Source of the DNA: Arthrobacter koreensis
GTDB taxonomy: Bacteria > Actinomycetota > Actinomycetes > Actinomycetales > Micrococcaceae
DNA length: 64,000 bases
Direction of reading: 5' to 3'
Assembly (NCBI RefSeq): GCF_009193255.1
Contig: NZ_WACG01000006.1
Coordinates: 247,427 to 311,426, forward strand
Each line of letters starts with the position of its first letter. Within the stretch, counting starts at the first letter, position 1. Below are positions 8,985 to 16,944 of this stretch, in pieces. A program made the position numbers and the translations under genes. Under the pieces are notes generated by a model, which was not told the origin of the DNA, searched no databases, and worked only from the letters and a program-made list of their open reading frames with translations.

Positions 8985-9692
8985 ATGGCGACAGTAATCC
9001 TCGTGCGGCACGGCCGCACCACAGCGAATGCCTCCGGTTTGCTGGCCGGCCGCACCCCCGGTGTCAGCCTCGACGAGACCGGCCGGGCGCAGGCGGCAGC
9101 GGCGGGCGAGCGGCTCGCCGTCGTTCCCCTGGTGGGCGTGGTCTCCAGTCCGCTGGAGCGCTGCCGGGAAACCGCCCAGTTCATCCTGGACCGCCAAAAG
9201 GGCACTCCGCACGCGCCGGTCGACGCCGGCCTCACCGAATGCGACTACGGCCAGTGGCAGGGCCAAACCCTCGCCGACCTCGCCAAGGAAGACCTGTGGA
9301 AGGTGGTGCAGTCGCAGCCGTCAGCGGTCACATTTCCGGGCGGTGAGTCCATGGCCGCAATGCAGGCCCGCTCGGTTGCTGCCATCCGGCGCCACGACGC
9401 CGCCTTCGAAGCCGAGCACGGTCCGGGAGCAGTGTGGGCGGCGGTGAGCCACGGGGACATCATCAAGTCTGTCCTCGCGGACGCGCTTGGGATGCACCTG
9501 GACATGTTCCAGCGCATCGACGTCGGGCCGGCGTCCATTTCGATCGTGCGCTACGGCACCGGACGTCCCACCGTGCATGCGTCCAACACCGACGCAGGGG
9601 ACCTTTCCTGGCTCGCCGCCGTCCAGGCCCACGGCGATGCTCCGGTGGGTGGTGGCGCGGGACACGCGGCACCACCGGCGCAAGAAGCCTAG
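8985..9692 (+). CDS. Histidine phosphatase family protein (MSMEG_4193 type)
   Basis: A 235-residue phosphoglycerate-mutase-like phosphatase. The phosphohistidine motif is LVRHGRTTAN (H9); the second arginine lies in SSPLERCRET, the acidic residue in TECDYGQWQG, and the second histidine in AVSHGDIIK. Together they form the phosphate pocket. In many actinobacteria this orthologue heads a cassette with DUF3090 and an SCO1664-type protein, as seen immediately downstream here. The substrate is unknown. The DUF3090 gene starts 9 bases after its stop. Confidence 0.88.
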   Translation: MATVILVRHGRTTANASGLLAGRTPGVSLDETGRAQAAAAGERLAVVPLVGVVSSPLERCRETAQFILDRQKGTPHAPVDAGLTECDYGQWQGQTLADLAKEDLWKVVQSQPSAVTFPGGESMAAMQARSVAAIRRHDAAFEAEHGPGAVWAAVSHGDIIKSVLADALGMHLDMFQRIDVGPASISIVRYGTGRPTVHASNTDAGDLSWLAAVQAHGDAPVGGGAGHAAPPAQEA

Positions 9693-9701
9693 AGTAGACC
9701 T

Positions 9702-10256
9702 ATGCCTACTACCGTTCACGATTTCGACTGGCCTGACCGCGTAGTCGTCGGCACCGTCGGCGTCCCGGGGCAGCGCACGTTCTACCTCCAGGTGCGGACT
9801 GGAAAACAGATCCTCAGCATCGCCATGGAAAAACTGCAGGCGGCCCAGCTGGCGGAGAAGATCGACGAGATCCTCGACCAGCTCATGACCGTTGACGGCA
9901 ACCCCTTCCACGTTCCCGCGAACACTCCGCTCGAACTGGTGGACAATGACGATCTCGACGCCGTGGAGGAACAGTTCCGCGCCGGCGTCATGAGCTTGGG
10001 CTGGGACCCGACCACCTCACAGGTGGTCATCGAGGCGTACCCGATCGAGGAAGTTGATGAGGACGAGGACGGGCTGCTCGAAGACCCGGACGACGCCGAT
10101 GCTTCCGAGGTGCTGCGCGTGCGGATGCCGGTGGGCACCGCCCGCGCCTTCGCCAAGCGCACCCGGGAAGTGGTGGGTGCCGGACGCCCCATCTGCGTGA
10201 TCTGCGGCGAGCCGATCGACGCAGACGGACACACCTGCGCCCTGCCCGAAAACTAA
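9702..10256 (+). CDS. DUF3090 family protein
   Basis: A 184-residue protein of the actinobacterial DUF3090 family. It begins with the conserved FDWPDRVVVGTVG.PGQR-type region and continues with FYLQVRTGKQ and MEKLQAAQLAEKI. The C-terminus carries a likely zinc-binding ribbon: CVICGEPID followed by GHTC (two CxxC-like pairs including one histidine). Function is unknown, but its invariant neighbourhood with the phosphatase and SCO1664-type protein suggests one pathway. Its stop overlaps the next start as TAATG, so translation of the two is likely coupled. Confidence 0.87.
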   Translation: MPTTVHDFDWPDRVVVGTVGVPGQRTFYLQVRTGKQILSIAMEKLQAAQLAEKIDEILDQLMTVDGNPFHVPANTPLELVDNDDLDAVEEQFRAGVMSLGWDPTTSQVVIEAYPIEEVDEDEDGLLEDPDDADASEVLRVRMPVGTARAFAKRTREVVGAGRPICVICGEPIDADGHTCALPEN

Positions 10257-11023
10257 TGCCGGAGCCGGACCTGCTCACTGATGAGCTGACGCTCACCGGG
10301 CGGATTACGACGGCGTCCAACGCCACGTTCCTGGGCAGCATCGGCGACGCGGCCGTTGTGTATAAACCCATTGGGGGCGAGAAACCGCTGTGGGACTTCC
10401 CCGACGGGTGCCTGGCGTACCGCGAAGCCGCGGCCTACCTGGTCTCCGAAGCGCTGGGCTGGAACATCGTCCCGCGCACCTGGCTGCGGAACGGCCCCCT
10501 CGGCGAAGGCATGGTCCAGCTCTGGCAGGAAACCGACCCGGAGCAGGACGCGGTGGACCTGGTGCCCCTGGATGCCGTCCCGGCGTCCGGGTTCAAGCTC
10601 GTGCTGGAGGGCGAGGACCAGGCCGGGCAGATCGTCGCCCTCGTTCATGAAGACACCGCTGCGCTGCGTCGGATGGCGGTGTTCGACGTCGTCGTCAACA
10701 ATGCCGACCGCAAAGGCAACCACGTCCTGGCCATGCACGGCGGGCACCGGTACGGCGTGGACCACGGAGTCACCCTCCATACCGAGCACAAGCTGCGGAC
10801 CGTGCTTTGGGGCTGGACCGGCGAGAAGCTGACCGAGGAAGAACTCGCCGGCATCGACCGGGTTCTCACCGCCCTCGATGGTGAGCTCGGCGGGAAGCTG
10901 GCGGAACTGCTGACTCCTGAGGAGATTGAGGCGCTTTCCGCGCGCTGCTCCCGGCTGCGAACGACGGCGGTGTTCCCCGGCCCGAGCGGCGGGATGCCTG
11001 CGGTTCCCTGGCCGCTGTTCTAA
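10256..11023 (+). CDS. SCO1664 family protein (PI3/PI4-kinase-like fold)
   Basis: A 255-residue protein of the SCO1664 family. The kinase-like pattern is a lysine in AAVVYKPIGGEKPLWDF, the catalytic-loop-like FDVVVNNADRKGNH, and a metal-binding aspartate in YGVDHGVTLH, resembling PI3/PI4-kinase and HipA-type folds. The third member of the phosphatase-DUF3090-SCO1664 cassette, with TAATG overlap. In several actinobacteria I recall the mycothiol ligase gene mshC following it; here a small membrane-protein gene follows instead. The substrate is not known to me. Confidence 0.85.
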   Translation: MPEPDLLTDELTLTGRITTASNATFLGSIGDAAVVYKPIGGEKPLWDFPDGCLAYREAAAYLVSEALGWNIVPRTWLRNGPLGEGMVQLWQETDPEQDAVDLVPLDAVPASGFKLVLEGEDQAGQIVALVHEDTAALRRMAVFDVVVNNADRKGNHVLAMHGGHRYGVDHGVTLHTEHKLRTVLWGWTGEKLTEEELAGIDRVLTALDGELGGKLAELLTPEEIEALSARCSRLRTTAVFPGPSGGMPAVPWPLF

Positions 11024-11072
11024 GCCCCGTCTCTCTGTTCCATCGCCGCATATTCGGGTTTAATCCACCCGC

Positions 11073-11315
11073 ATGGATCCTAAAAATCATCCCACGGTGC
11101 GGCGAGGAACCAGCTGGTGGCGGCGCCAGTCCTGGACACTGGCGATTCTCCTCACTGGCTTTGGGATGCTGCTGTTGCGGGACCCCACCGGGTGGCACAT
11201 CGCCGGCGCCGTCGCATGCACGGCCGGGGCCGGTCTCTCCATCTACCTTGGAGAGATCTTCGTGAAAAAGCTCCGGCATGAGTACCGGTACAAGGTTGAG
11301 GAGCCGCTCCCCTGA
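11073..11315 (+). CDS. Small membrane protein, unknown
   Basis: An 80-residue protein with a basic, tryptophan-containing N-terminus, then two hydrophobic stretches (about residues 22-36 and 42-60) separated by RDPTGWHI. It ends in a positively charged tail (KKLRHEYRYK). This predicts two membrane helices with both ends in the cytoplasm. I recognise no family. It lies 49 bases after the SCO1664-type gene and is followed by a hairpin that could terminate transcription. Confidence 0.55.
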   Translation: MDPKNHPTVRRGTSWWRRQSWTLAILLTGFGMLLLRDPTGWHIAGAVACTAGAGLSIYLGEIFVKKLRHEYRYKVEEPLP

Positions 11316-11451
11316 ATGATGACGCGTGAAGACCGAAGAGGGGCCGAATCAATCGACCGGCCAGCAGATCTGGGTCCGGGCGTGGTCGGGGCTTTGCTCG
11401 GTTCGACGCCAGGACCGCCATGATGTCCACGCTAGCCACACGTTCCTCGGT

Positions 11452-11491
11452 GGGATACGCCCGGCGCTGCCGATCGGCGTCGGGCGTTCCC
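11452..11491. terminator. Hairpin between convergent genes
   Basis: The stretch starting GGGATACGCCCG and ending CGGGCGTTCCC folds into a GC-rich imperfect hairpin with an inner GCCGATCGGC palindrome. It sits between the end of the small membrane-protein gene and the convergent SRPBCC gene, so a bidirectional terminator is likely, though no clear T-run follows on either side. Confidence 0.45.
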
Positions 11492-11510
11492 ATCTGCTGA
11501 GTGGCCCTAG

Positions 11511-11969
11511 CTAGTGTTCCGGCACCGGGTGAGCGGCCAGGAACCTGTTCCGGGTTTCGATAAGGTTCCGGAGGTAGCGGGCCAGCACCAGTTTCTCAGC
11601 CAGCCGGCCGAGCGGGCCGAACGGTGCCTCGAATTCGATGCGGTCCACCATGACGGTTCCCACCGCATCCTCGGTGAACTCGTGACGGTGCCGGAAGCGC
11701 CGGAACGGTCCTCTAACCTGCTCGTCGACGAAGAAGTCAGGGACTTCCATTGCGGTGATGCGGCTCGTCATCCTGAGCGGGACGCCAAAGTGCCAGGCCC
11801 GCCAGGTGACGTCCTCGCCCAGGGATATGAGACCCGTCCTCACACCTGCAACCGCCTGTTCGCGGGAGCGCGCCATCGAGTCTTTGTGGGCGTCGATGCT
11901 CCGCGCACGGTCGAACAACTCACCCTTGGGCAGAGTGGTCCGGGTGATGCACTCGAAGGAAACGGTCAT
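11511..11969 (-). CDS. SRPBCC (START-like) family protein
   Basis: A 152-residue protein of the SRPBCC helix-grip fold, which encloses hydrophobic ligands. Recognisable are the opening TVSFECITRTTLPKGELFD, the WRAWHFGVPLRMTSRI strand pair, the substitution-tolerant GPFRRFRHRHEF hairpin and the long C-terminal helix LVLARYLRNLIETRNRFL. Cytoplasmic, ligand unknown. It lies just downstream of the DUF4177 gene on the same strand with a gap of 15 bases, so the pair may be cotranscribed. Confidence 0.8.
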   Translation of the reverse strand: MTVSFECITRTTLPKGELFDRARSIDAHKDSMARSREQAVAGVRTGLISLGEDVTWRAWHFGVPLRMTSRITAMEVPDFFVDEQVRGPFRRFRHRHEFTEDAVGTVMVDRIEFEAPFGPLGRLAEKLVLARYLRNLIETRNRFLAAHPVPEH

Positions 11970-11984
11970 TTCCCGGAGTCCGGG

Positions 11985-12194
11985 TTAGCCCAGGCTCTCG
12001 AAGATCATGGTCGCCTGGATCCGGTCCCCGCCACCGAATCCCTTGCTGCCGCTGCTTGCTGTGGTCACGGTGTGCAGCCGGTACCCCTTCGCGGCCTGGT
12101 CGTTAATGGCCTGCTCCAGGGACGTCAGGTTCCCGGACCCGGTTCCCATGAACTTTTCCTTCAGAATGACCTGCAGAACTACGTAGTGCGGCAT
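11985..12194 (-). CDS. DUF4177 domain protein
   Basis: A 69-residue protein beginning MPHYVVLQVILKEKFMG and continuing with LEQAINDQAAKGYRLHTV, the classic DUF4177 pattern (a short beta strand, helix with 'AAKGYRL', then strands). I placed the start at this ATG, preceded by AAAGGGG, rather than at an upstream in-frame ATG which would add 21 basic residues without similarity. Function of this family is unknown. Confidence 0.75.
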   Translation of the reverse strand: MPHYVVLQVILKEKFMGTGSGNLTSLEQAINDQAAKGYRLHTVTTASSGSKGFGGGDRIQATMIFESLG

Positions 12195-12324
12195 GACAGA
12201 GGTCCCCTTTATTCGTCTCTTAGAGCGCAATGGTACGGGACGGACATTTACCTGCACGCTGTTCCATTGACGCGTCCCGGCATCTCATGCTGCTCAGCCA
12301 CGCCAGGCGCTGACTTCAGCGGAT

Positions 12325-13854
12325 TCACGGCGTCGCTGCCTGATTCCGCGGATCAATCCCAAGCTTTGCGAGACGCCGGTAGATGGTGGCACGGCTGATG
12401 CCCAGCTCTGAGGCGGCATCGGCAACAGAGGTGCCCGGCCGTGCCAGGACCCTGCAGATCTCGTCACGTTCGAACGTTTCCATCCTGCTCAGTTTCCTGC
12501 CGGACCCTCCCAGCAGTTCCGGCGGCAGATGCCGGATGTCGATGGTTTCCGTCACCAGAGCGGCAGCGTGGACTACCTGGATCAGTTCATCCACGTTGCC
12601 CGGCCAGTCATGGCCGGTGAGCGCGCGTTCAGCTGCCGGGGTGAAGTCCAGCTCCCGCAGCCTCGTCTGGCGGGCCGCGAACCGCGCCAGCGGCATCACG
12701 TCCACGCTCCGGTCCCGGAGTGCCGGAACGGGCACAACGTGGGCGGCAAGGTGCGTAAGGTCCGGCGGGATGTTCCCCAGGTCCACGGCGGTGAATGCCC
12801 AAAGCAGTGAAGGCGCTGCGCCTGAGGCAGACTGATGGTCCGGCTTCCGGGACCGCAGGATGTTGCGCACCTGTCCGGCGAGCTCACCCGCCGCCCACTC
12901 AGGGAGGAAGTCCGCGTTCTCCAGAATGATGGCGGTGTCCGGTTTCGAAAGCTCCGGTGTCCAAAGCGCCAGCCAGTCCTCGACCAGGTCAGGTGCAGGC
13001 ACGGAAGCGCACAGGATACGGCTGGTCGGCCGGGCTTGGCGGAGCGCTTGTCCAAGCAGTGTGGCCCGGCCGCTTCCCGGCTCGCCCACGGCGGAGACAA
13101 CGTTCCCTGCTGCGAGGGCGGACGTGGCCTCCTCGAGTGCGCTGAGCCAGGCGACGGACATCGCGCGCATTGTCCCTGAGGCGGGTTCCAGCCGGGGACG
13201 CTGCACACGGAACACCCCGCCCTGCTGCCGTAGCGGTTGCCCACCGTGGTGAGACCTGCTGGACATCAGATTGGAAGTGTTCGCTGCGGCTGACTGGGCC
13301 AAGGCCACCAGCAATCCGGGTGAGGCCTTAGACCACGTGGTGATGTTGACGCTGCCTTCGAGAGCGCCGGTGACAGGGTCCAGTACCGGCGCCGCCGCGC
13401 AGGTGTAGGTCCGCAGGCTGGCGCTGTAGTGCTCGTCGGCACGGACCAAGGTGGGAACGCGGTCGGCCAGGGCCAGTCCCAGACCGTTTGTTCCGGCCTC
13501 CCGTTCGGAGAACGCAAAGCCGGGAGCCAGGTACACGCGGTCTAGGGCCCTCAGGAGGGAAGGATCGCCGCTGAACCGGTTGAGGACGAGTCCGTCCGCG
13601 TCCGTCAGCATGAGGCTTAGGGGCTCATCTGCCAGGGACTGGTGGAGCCCGGCCAGTACTTCCTGTCCGCACTGGTAGAACAGGGAGTCGTCCGGTATGT
13701 CACCGGCCCAGGCCGGATCCACGCTCTCGGCCGAGACACCGTATTCCTGGCTTCGTTTCCAAGACGCCAGCAACCGCCGCGCGCCGGAGGAGTCCTGCCT
13801 GCCCCCGCCTCCACCCGGGGGTGGAACAAGAGTGTTGCTGTGGTCCGGCCTCAT
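12325..13854 (-). CDS. GAF / degenerate AAA / Fis-type HTH regulator (AcoR/MimR-like)
   Basis: A 509-residue regulator laid out like AcoR-type enhancer-binding proteins: an N-terminal GAF-like sensing region (about 70-200, with GFAFSEREAGTNGLGLAL and YTCAAAPVLDPVTG), a central AAA-like domain (about 225-410) and a C-terminal Fis-type helix-turn-helix (SVADAASELGISRATIYRRL). The central domain is worn: the P-loop reads GEPGSGRAT and no GAFTGA sigma-54 contact motif is seen. Actinobacteria generally lack sigma-54, so it probably acts with the normal holoenzyme. An AAGGAGGG site precedes the ATG. It is divergent from the amidohydrolase-dehydrogenase cluster and likely controls it. Confidence 0.8.
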   Translation of the reverse strand: MRPDHSNTLVPPPGGGGGRQDSSGARRLLASWKRSQEYGVSAESVDPAWAGDIPDDSLFYQCGQEVLAGLHQSLADEPLSLMLTDADGLVLNRFSGDPSLLRALDRVYLAPGFAFSEREAGTNGLGLALADRVPTLVRADEHYSASLRTYTCAAAPVLDPVTGALEGSVNITTWSKASPGLLVALAQSAAANTSNLMSSRSHHGGQPLRQQGGVFRVQRPRLEPASGTMRAMSVAWLSALEEATSALAAGNVVSAVGEPGSGRATLLGQALRQARPTSRILCASVPAPDLVEDWLALWTPELSKPDTAIILENADFLPEWAAGELAGQVRNILRSRKPDHQSASGAAPSLLWAFTAVDLGNIPPDLTHLAAHVVPVPALRDRSVDVMPLARFAARQTRLRELDFTPAAERALTGHDWPGNVDELIQVVHAAALVTETIDIRHLPPELLGGSGRKLSRMETFERDEICRVLARPGTSVADAASELGISRATIYRRLAKLGIDPRNQAATP

Positions 13855-13874
13855 TGCCGCCCTCCTTGAACATC

Positions 13875-13886
13875 GTCTCTCGAGAC
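13875..13886. promoter_or_regulatory. Candidate operator 1: GTCTC-N2-GAGAC
   Basis: The bases GTCTCTCGAGAC form a palindrome with 5-bp arms in the divergent intergenic region. Its half-sites are identical to those of a second palindrome 35 bases away, so both are likely binding sites of the GAF-HTH regulator encoded alongside. Confidence 0.5.
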
Positions 13887-13920
13887 TAACCCGTAGGACT
13901 GACCCGTGGGAGGCAGCGCC

Positions 13921-13935
13921 GTCTCAAATTGAGAC
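13921..13935. promoter_or_regulatory. Candidate operator 2: GTCTCAA-A-TTGAGAC
   Basis: GTCTCAAATTGAGAC is a perfect palindrome with 7-bp arms around a single central base. It shares GTCTC/GAGAC half-sites with the palindrome at 13875-13886; the centres are about 47 bases apart. It lies about 85 bases upstream of the amidohydrolase start, a suitable distance for an activator site. Confidence 0.55.
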
Positions 13936-14019
13936 TCCCGTCACATCCCGGCGGGGCAAAAAGCCCGTACGGTCATCCGCATCGCGACTATGGCAGACGC
14001 GAGGAGACGGAGATCTGAC

Positions 14020-15063
14020 ATGTATTCAAAAGACGGCGAAAACTATTTCATCGTTGACGCTCATATCGCCCTCTGGGACGCGCGGCCGGAGAACCAGCTG
14101 AATATCCACGGAAAGCAGTTCATTGACTGCTTCTACGACTATCACCGCAACCTCTCCCCCGCCGAAGAACTGTGGCCGTATGAGGATTACCTGTACCAGG
14201 GCAGCGAGCGCCTGATGAAGGACCTCTTCCAGGACGGCTACGTAGACCACGCCATTTTCCAGCCGGCCTATCTGGGCGAGTTCTACCGGAACGGGTTCGG
14301 GCAAACCCAGGAGGCTTACAGCCTCGCTGCCGCCAATCCCGAACGCCTCACCTACAACCACTGCTTTGATCCGCGCAACGGCGAGGCCGGGCTGGACCAG
14401 CTGCGGGCGGACCATGAGCGCATGGGCTTTAAAGGCGTAAAGCTCTACACGGCCGAGTGGCACGGGGATTCCCGCGGCTACAAGCTGAACGATCCGTGGA
14501 CCTACAGGTACTTCGAGGAGTGCCGGAAACTGGGCATCAAGAACGTCCATGTCCACAAGGGGCCAACCATCCGCCCGCTGGACCGGGACGCATTCGACGT
14601 CTCCGACGTGGACCACGCCGCTACGGACTTCACGGACCTGAACTTCGTCGTGGAGCACGTGGGACTGCCCCGGTTGGAAGACTTCTGCTGGATCGCCACA
14701 CAGGAACCGAACGTCCACGGCGGACTCGCCGTTGCCATGCCGTTTATGCACACCCGCCCGAGGTACTTCGCGCAGATCATCGGCGAACTCATTTACTGGA
14801 TTGGCGAGGACCGGATCCAGTTCTCCAGCGATTACGCGCTCTGGACACCGCGCTGGCTGATCGAGGCGTTCGTCGACTTCCAGATTCCAGAGGACATGAC
14901 CGAATATGCGCCGCTGACCATCGAGCAGAAAAAGAAAATCCTGGGCCTTAATGCGGCGAAGATGTATGACATTCCGGTTCCCGAAGAGCTTCGGATTCCG
15001 GACGCACCGGAGACCGCAACCGGGCCCCGGCAGCCGGAGCGCGCAGATCTGGGGGCCGCGTGA
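14020..15063 (+). CDS. Amidohydrolase family protein (propane-monooxygenase-cluster type)
   Basis: A 347-residue metal-dependent TIM-barrel hydrolase of the amidohydrolase-2 superfamily. Signs are DAHIALWDAR near the N-terminus, KGVKLYTAEWHGDSRGYKL, NVHVHKG (metal-binding histidine), NFVVEHVGLPR and the late aspartate in FSSDYALWTP. From memory, close relatives accompany bacterial binuclear-iron propane or acetone monooxygenase genes. The ATG at 14020 has GGAG 7 bases upstream and is preferred over an upstream ATG at 13990. First gene of a four-gene operon; its stop overlaps the next start as TGATG. Reaction unknown. Confidence 0.8.
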   Translation: MYSKDGENYFIVDAHIALWDARPENQLNIHGKQFIDCFYDYHRNLSPAEELWPYEDYLYQGSERLMKDLFQDGYVDHAIFQPAYLGEFYRNGFGQTQEAYSLAAANPERLTYNHCFDPRNGEAGLDQLRADHERMGFKGVKLYTAEWHGDSRGYKLNDPWTYRYFEECRKLGIKNVHVHKGPTIRPLDRDAFDVSDVDHAATDFTDLNFVVEHVGLPRLEDFCWIATQEPNVHGGLAVAMPFMHTRPRYFAQIIGELIYWIGEDRIQFSSDYALWTPRWLIEAFVDFQIPEDMTEYAPLTIEQKKKILGLNAAKMYDIPVPEELRIPDAPETATGPRQPERADLGAA

Positions 15064-15875
15064 TGACGCAGGTGCAAACCAGGCCCGCGCCGCAGGCCGG
15101 TCTCCCGGGGAGGGACGACATCCGCCGGGCACTCGGTGCCGTTCAGGACCCGGAGCTGGACGAACCCATCACGGACCTGGGCTTCGTCCGGTCCATTGAT
15201 GTGGCCCCCGCGGCCCGCGGCGCGGCGGTCAGCGTGCACCTGCGCCTGCCGACGTCGTTCTGCTCTCCCAATTTCGCCTACCTGATGGCGTCTGACAGCA
15301 AGGACGCCATAGCCGTCCTGCCCGGGGTGGACACGGTGACCGTGGAACTCGATGACCACCACGATTCGGACCTCATCAACGCCGGCCTGGCCGCCGACGC
15401 CGGCTACCGGGGCACCTTCGGTCATGAAGCGGAGGAGAGCCTGGAGGAGCTGCGCTGGACCTTCCGCCGCAAAGCCCACACAGCCGCGATGGAACGCTGC
15501 CTCACCGAACTGCTCCGGGCGGACCGCGGCCTGGCGGAGTCCGACGTCGGGCAGGTCCGGCTCGCGGACCTGCCGGCCGGGCGCACCAAGGATGCATTCC
15601 TGCGGCGGCGCGAAGCCCTTGGACTGCCACTGGATTCCGCGGCTGCGGTGCTGGTTGACCATCTGGGGAACTCCTACCCGGCGGATGCCGTCCCCATGGC
15701 GCTGCGCCGCGCTCGGTCCACCCGCATCTCCATTGACGGCAATGCCCATTTCTGCCGCGGCCTGCTGCGCACGCGCTACGAAGGGTCCGGCGCGGACCAG
15801 ACCGCCCGCCCCGAAGGCGCCGAACCGGGCGAGAGCCACACCCTGCTTCCCATCACTGTTAAGGAGAACGCGTGA
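15063..15875 (+). CDS. MIP18/DUF59-family iron-sulfur assembly-like protein
   Basis: A 270-residue protein whose first 110 residues are a MIP18 (DUF59) domain: IRRALGAVQDPELDEPITDLGFV, then VSVHLRLPTSFCSPNFAYLMASD with the conserved region cysteine, and PGVDTVTVELDDH. The remaining 160 residues are a helical extension specific to the family found in monooxygenase clusters. The domain family helps mature Fe-S or di-iron enzymes. The ATG at 15063 overlaps the upstream stop; a GTG 3 bases earlier is possible. Presence of this gene without a neighbouring metalloenzyme is odd. Confidence 0.78.
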   Translation: MTQVQTRPAPQAGLPGRDDIRRALGAVQDPELDEPITDLGFVRSIDVAPAARGAAVSVHLRLPTSFCSPNFAYLMASDSKDAIAVLPGVDTVTVELDDHHDSDLINAGLAADAGYRGTFGHEAEESLEELRWTFRRKAHTAAMERCLTELLRADRGLAESDVGQVRLADLPAGRTKDAFLRRREALGLPLDSAAAVLVDHLGNSYPADAVPMALRRARSTRISIDGNAHFCRGLLRTRYEGSGADQTARPEGAEPGESHTLLPITVKENA

Positions 15876-16906
15876 ACACCATGCGAGCTGTCCAGGTTGT
15901 CGGCTACGGCCAGGGCCTGAAAATGGCCGAAGTCCCCCGGCCGGAAGTCACCGGCCCGTTCGACGTCCTCGTCCGGATTGGCGGAGCAGGCGTGTGCCGC
16001 ACCGATTTGCACATACTCGAGGGCCAATGGGCAGAGAAATCCCAGGTTCAGCTGCCGTACACGATCGGCCATGAGAACGCCGGCTGGGTGGAGGCCGTCG
16101 GCAGCGCCGTGACCAATGTGGGCGAAGGGGACAAGGTGATCCTTCATCCACTCGTGACCTGCGGCCTCTGCCGCGCCTGCCGGTCCGGGGATGACGTGCA
16201 CTGCGAGAACAACAAGTTCCCGGGAATCGACACCAACGGCGGCTATGCCGACTATCTGCTGACCACCGCCCGTTCGGTGGTGAAGATCGACGATTCGCTG
16301 GAACCGGCCGACGTCGCTGCCCTCGCCGACGCCGGCCTCACCGCCTACCACGCGGCGGCGAAGGCAGCCCGGCTGCTCACCCCTCGGGACACCTGCGTGG
16401 CCATCGGCGCCGGTGGTCTCGGGCACATCGGCATCCAGGTGCTGAAGGCCCTGACGCCCGCACGGATCGTCGTCGTCGACCGCAACCCGGCCGCCCTGGA
16501 CCTGGCCACTAACATCGGCGCGGATGAAACCGTCACCGCGGACGGCACCCAGGTTCAGCAGGTCCTTGACCTCACCGGAGGCAACGGCGCCGAAGTGGTG
16601 ATCGATTTCGTCGGCGAGGGCGGGGCGACGTCGGAGGGCATCGCGATGACCCGGCAGGGCGGGGACTATCTGGTGGTGGGCTACGGCGAGAACGTCAACG
16701 TCCCCACCATTGACCTCGTGTCTGCGGAGATCAACATCATCGGCAACCTGGTGGGCAGCTATAACGACCTGCAGGATCTCATGGCGCTCACCGCCCGCGG
16801 CGCCGTCACGCTGCACACCCAGAAGTACCCGCTGGATGACTTCCAGCAGGCCATCAGCGACCTCGAAGCCGGAAAAGTCCGCGGCCGCGCCATCCTCATC
16901 CCCTGA
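15872..16906 (+). CDS. Zinc-dependent NAD(P) alcohol dehydrogenase
   Basis: A 344-residue medium-chain alcohol dehydrogenase. Catalytic zinc ligands sit in GVCRTDLH and TIGHENAGWVE; structural zinc cysteines are in CGLCRACRSGDDVHC; the Rossmann fold carries AIGAGGLGHIGIQVLKAL followed by an acidic VVDRN, favouring NAD. The GTG start has AAGGAG 5 bases upstream and overlaps the previous stop by 4 bases. Relatives in propane-oxidation clusters oxidise propanol; here the likely substrate is a small secondary alcohol or aldehyde. High family confidence, low substrate confidence. Confidence 0.88.
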   Translation: MNTMRAVQVVGYGQGLKMAEVPRPEVTGPFDVLVRIGGAGVCRTDLHILEGQWAEKSQVQLPYTIGHENAGWVEAVGSAVTNVGEGDKVILHPLVTCGLCRACRSGDDVHCENNKFPGIDTNGGYADYLLTTARSVVKIDDSLEPADVAALADAGLTAYHAAAKAARLLTPRDTCVAIGAGGLGHIGIQVLKALTPARIVVVDRNPAALDLATNIGADETVTADGTQVQQVLDLTGGNGAEVVIDFVGEGGATSEGIAMTRQGGDYLVVGYGENVNVPTIDLVSAEINIIGNLVGSYNDLQDLMALTARGAVTLHTQKYPLDDFQQAISDLEAGKVRGRAILIP

Positions 16907-16944
16907 CCAGTTCCGTGAATCGCACGCCACCAAAGGAGAACCAC

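Noticed and set aside
12325..13854. Sigma-54-dependent activator
   Set aside because: The GAFTGA contact motif and a canonical Walker A are missing, and actinobacteria generally lack sigma-54.
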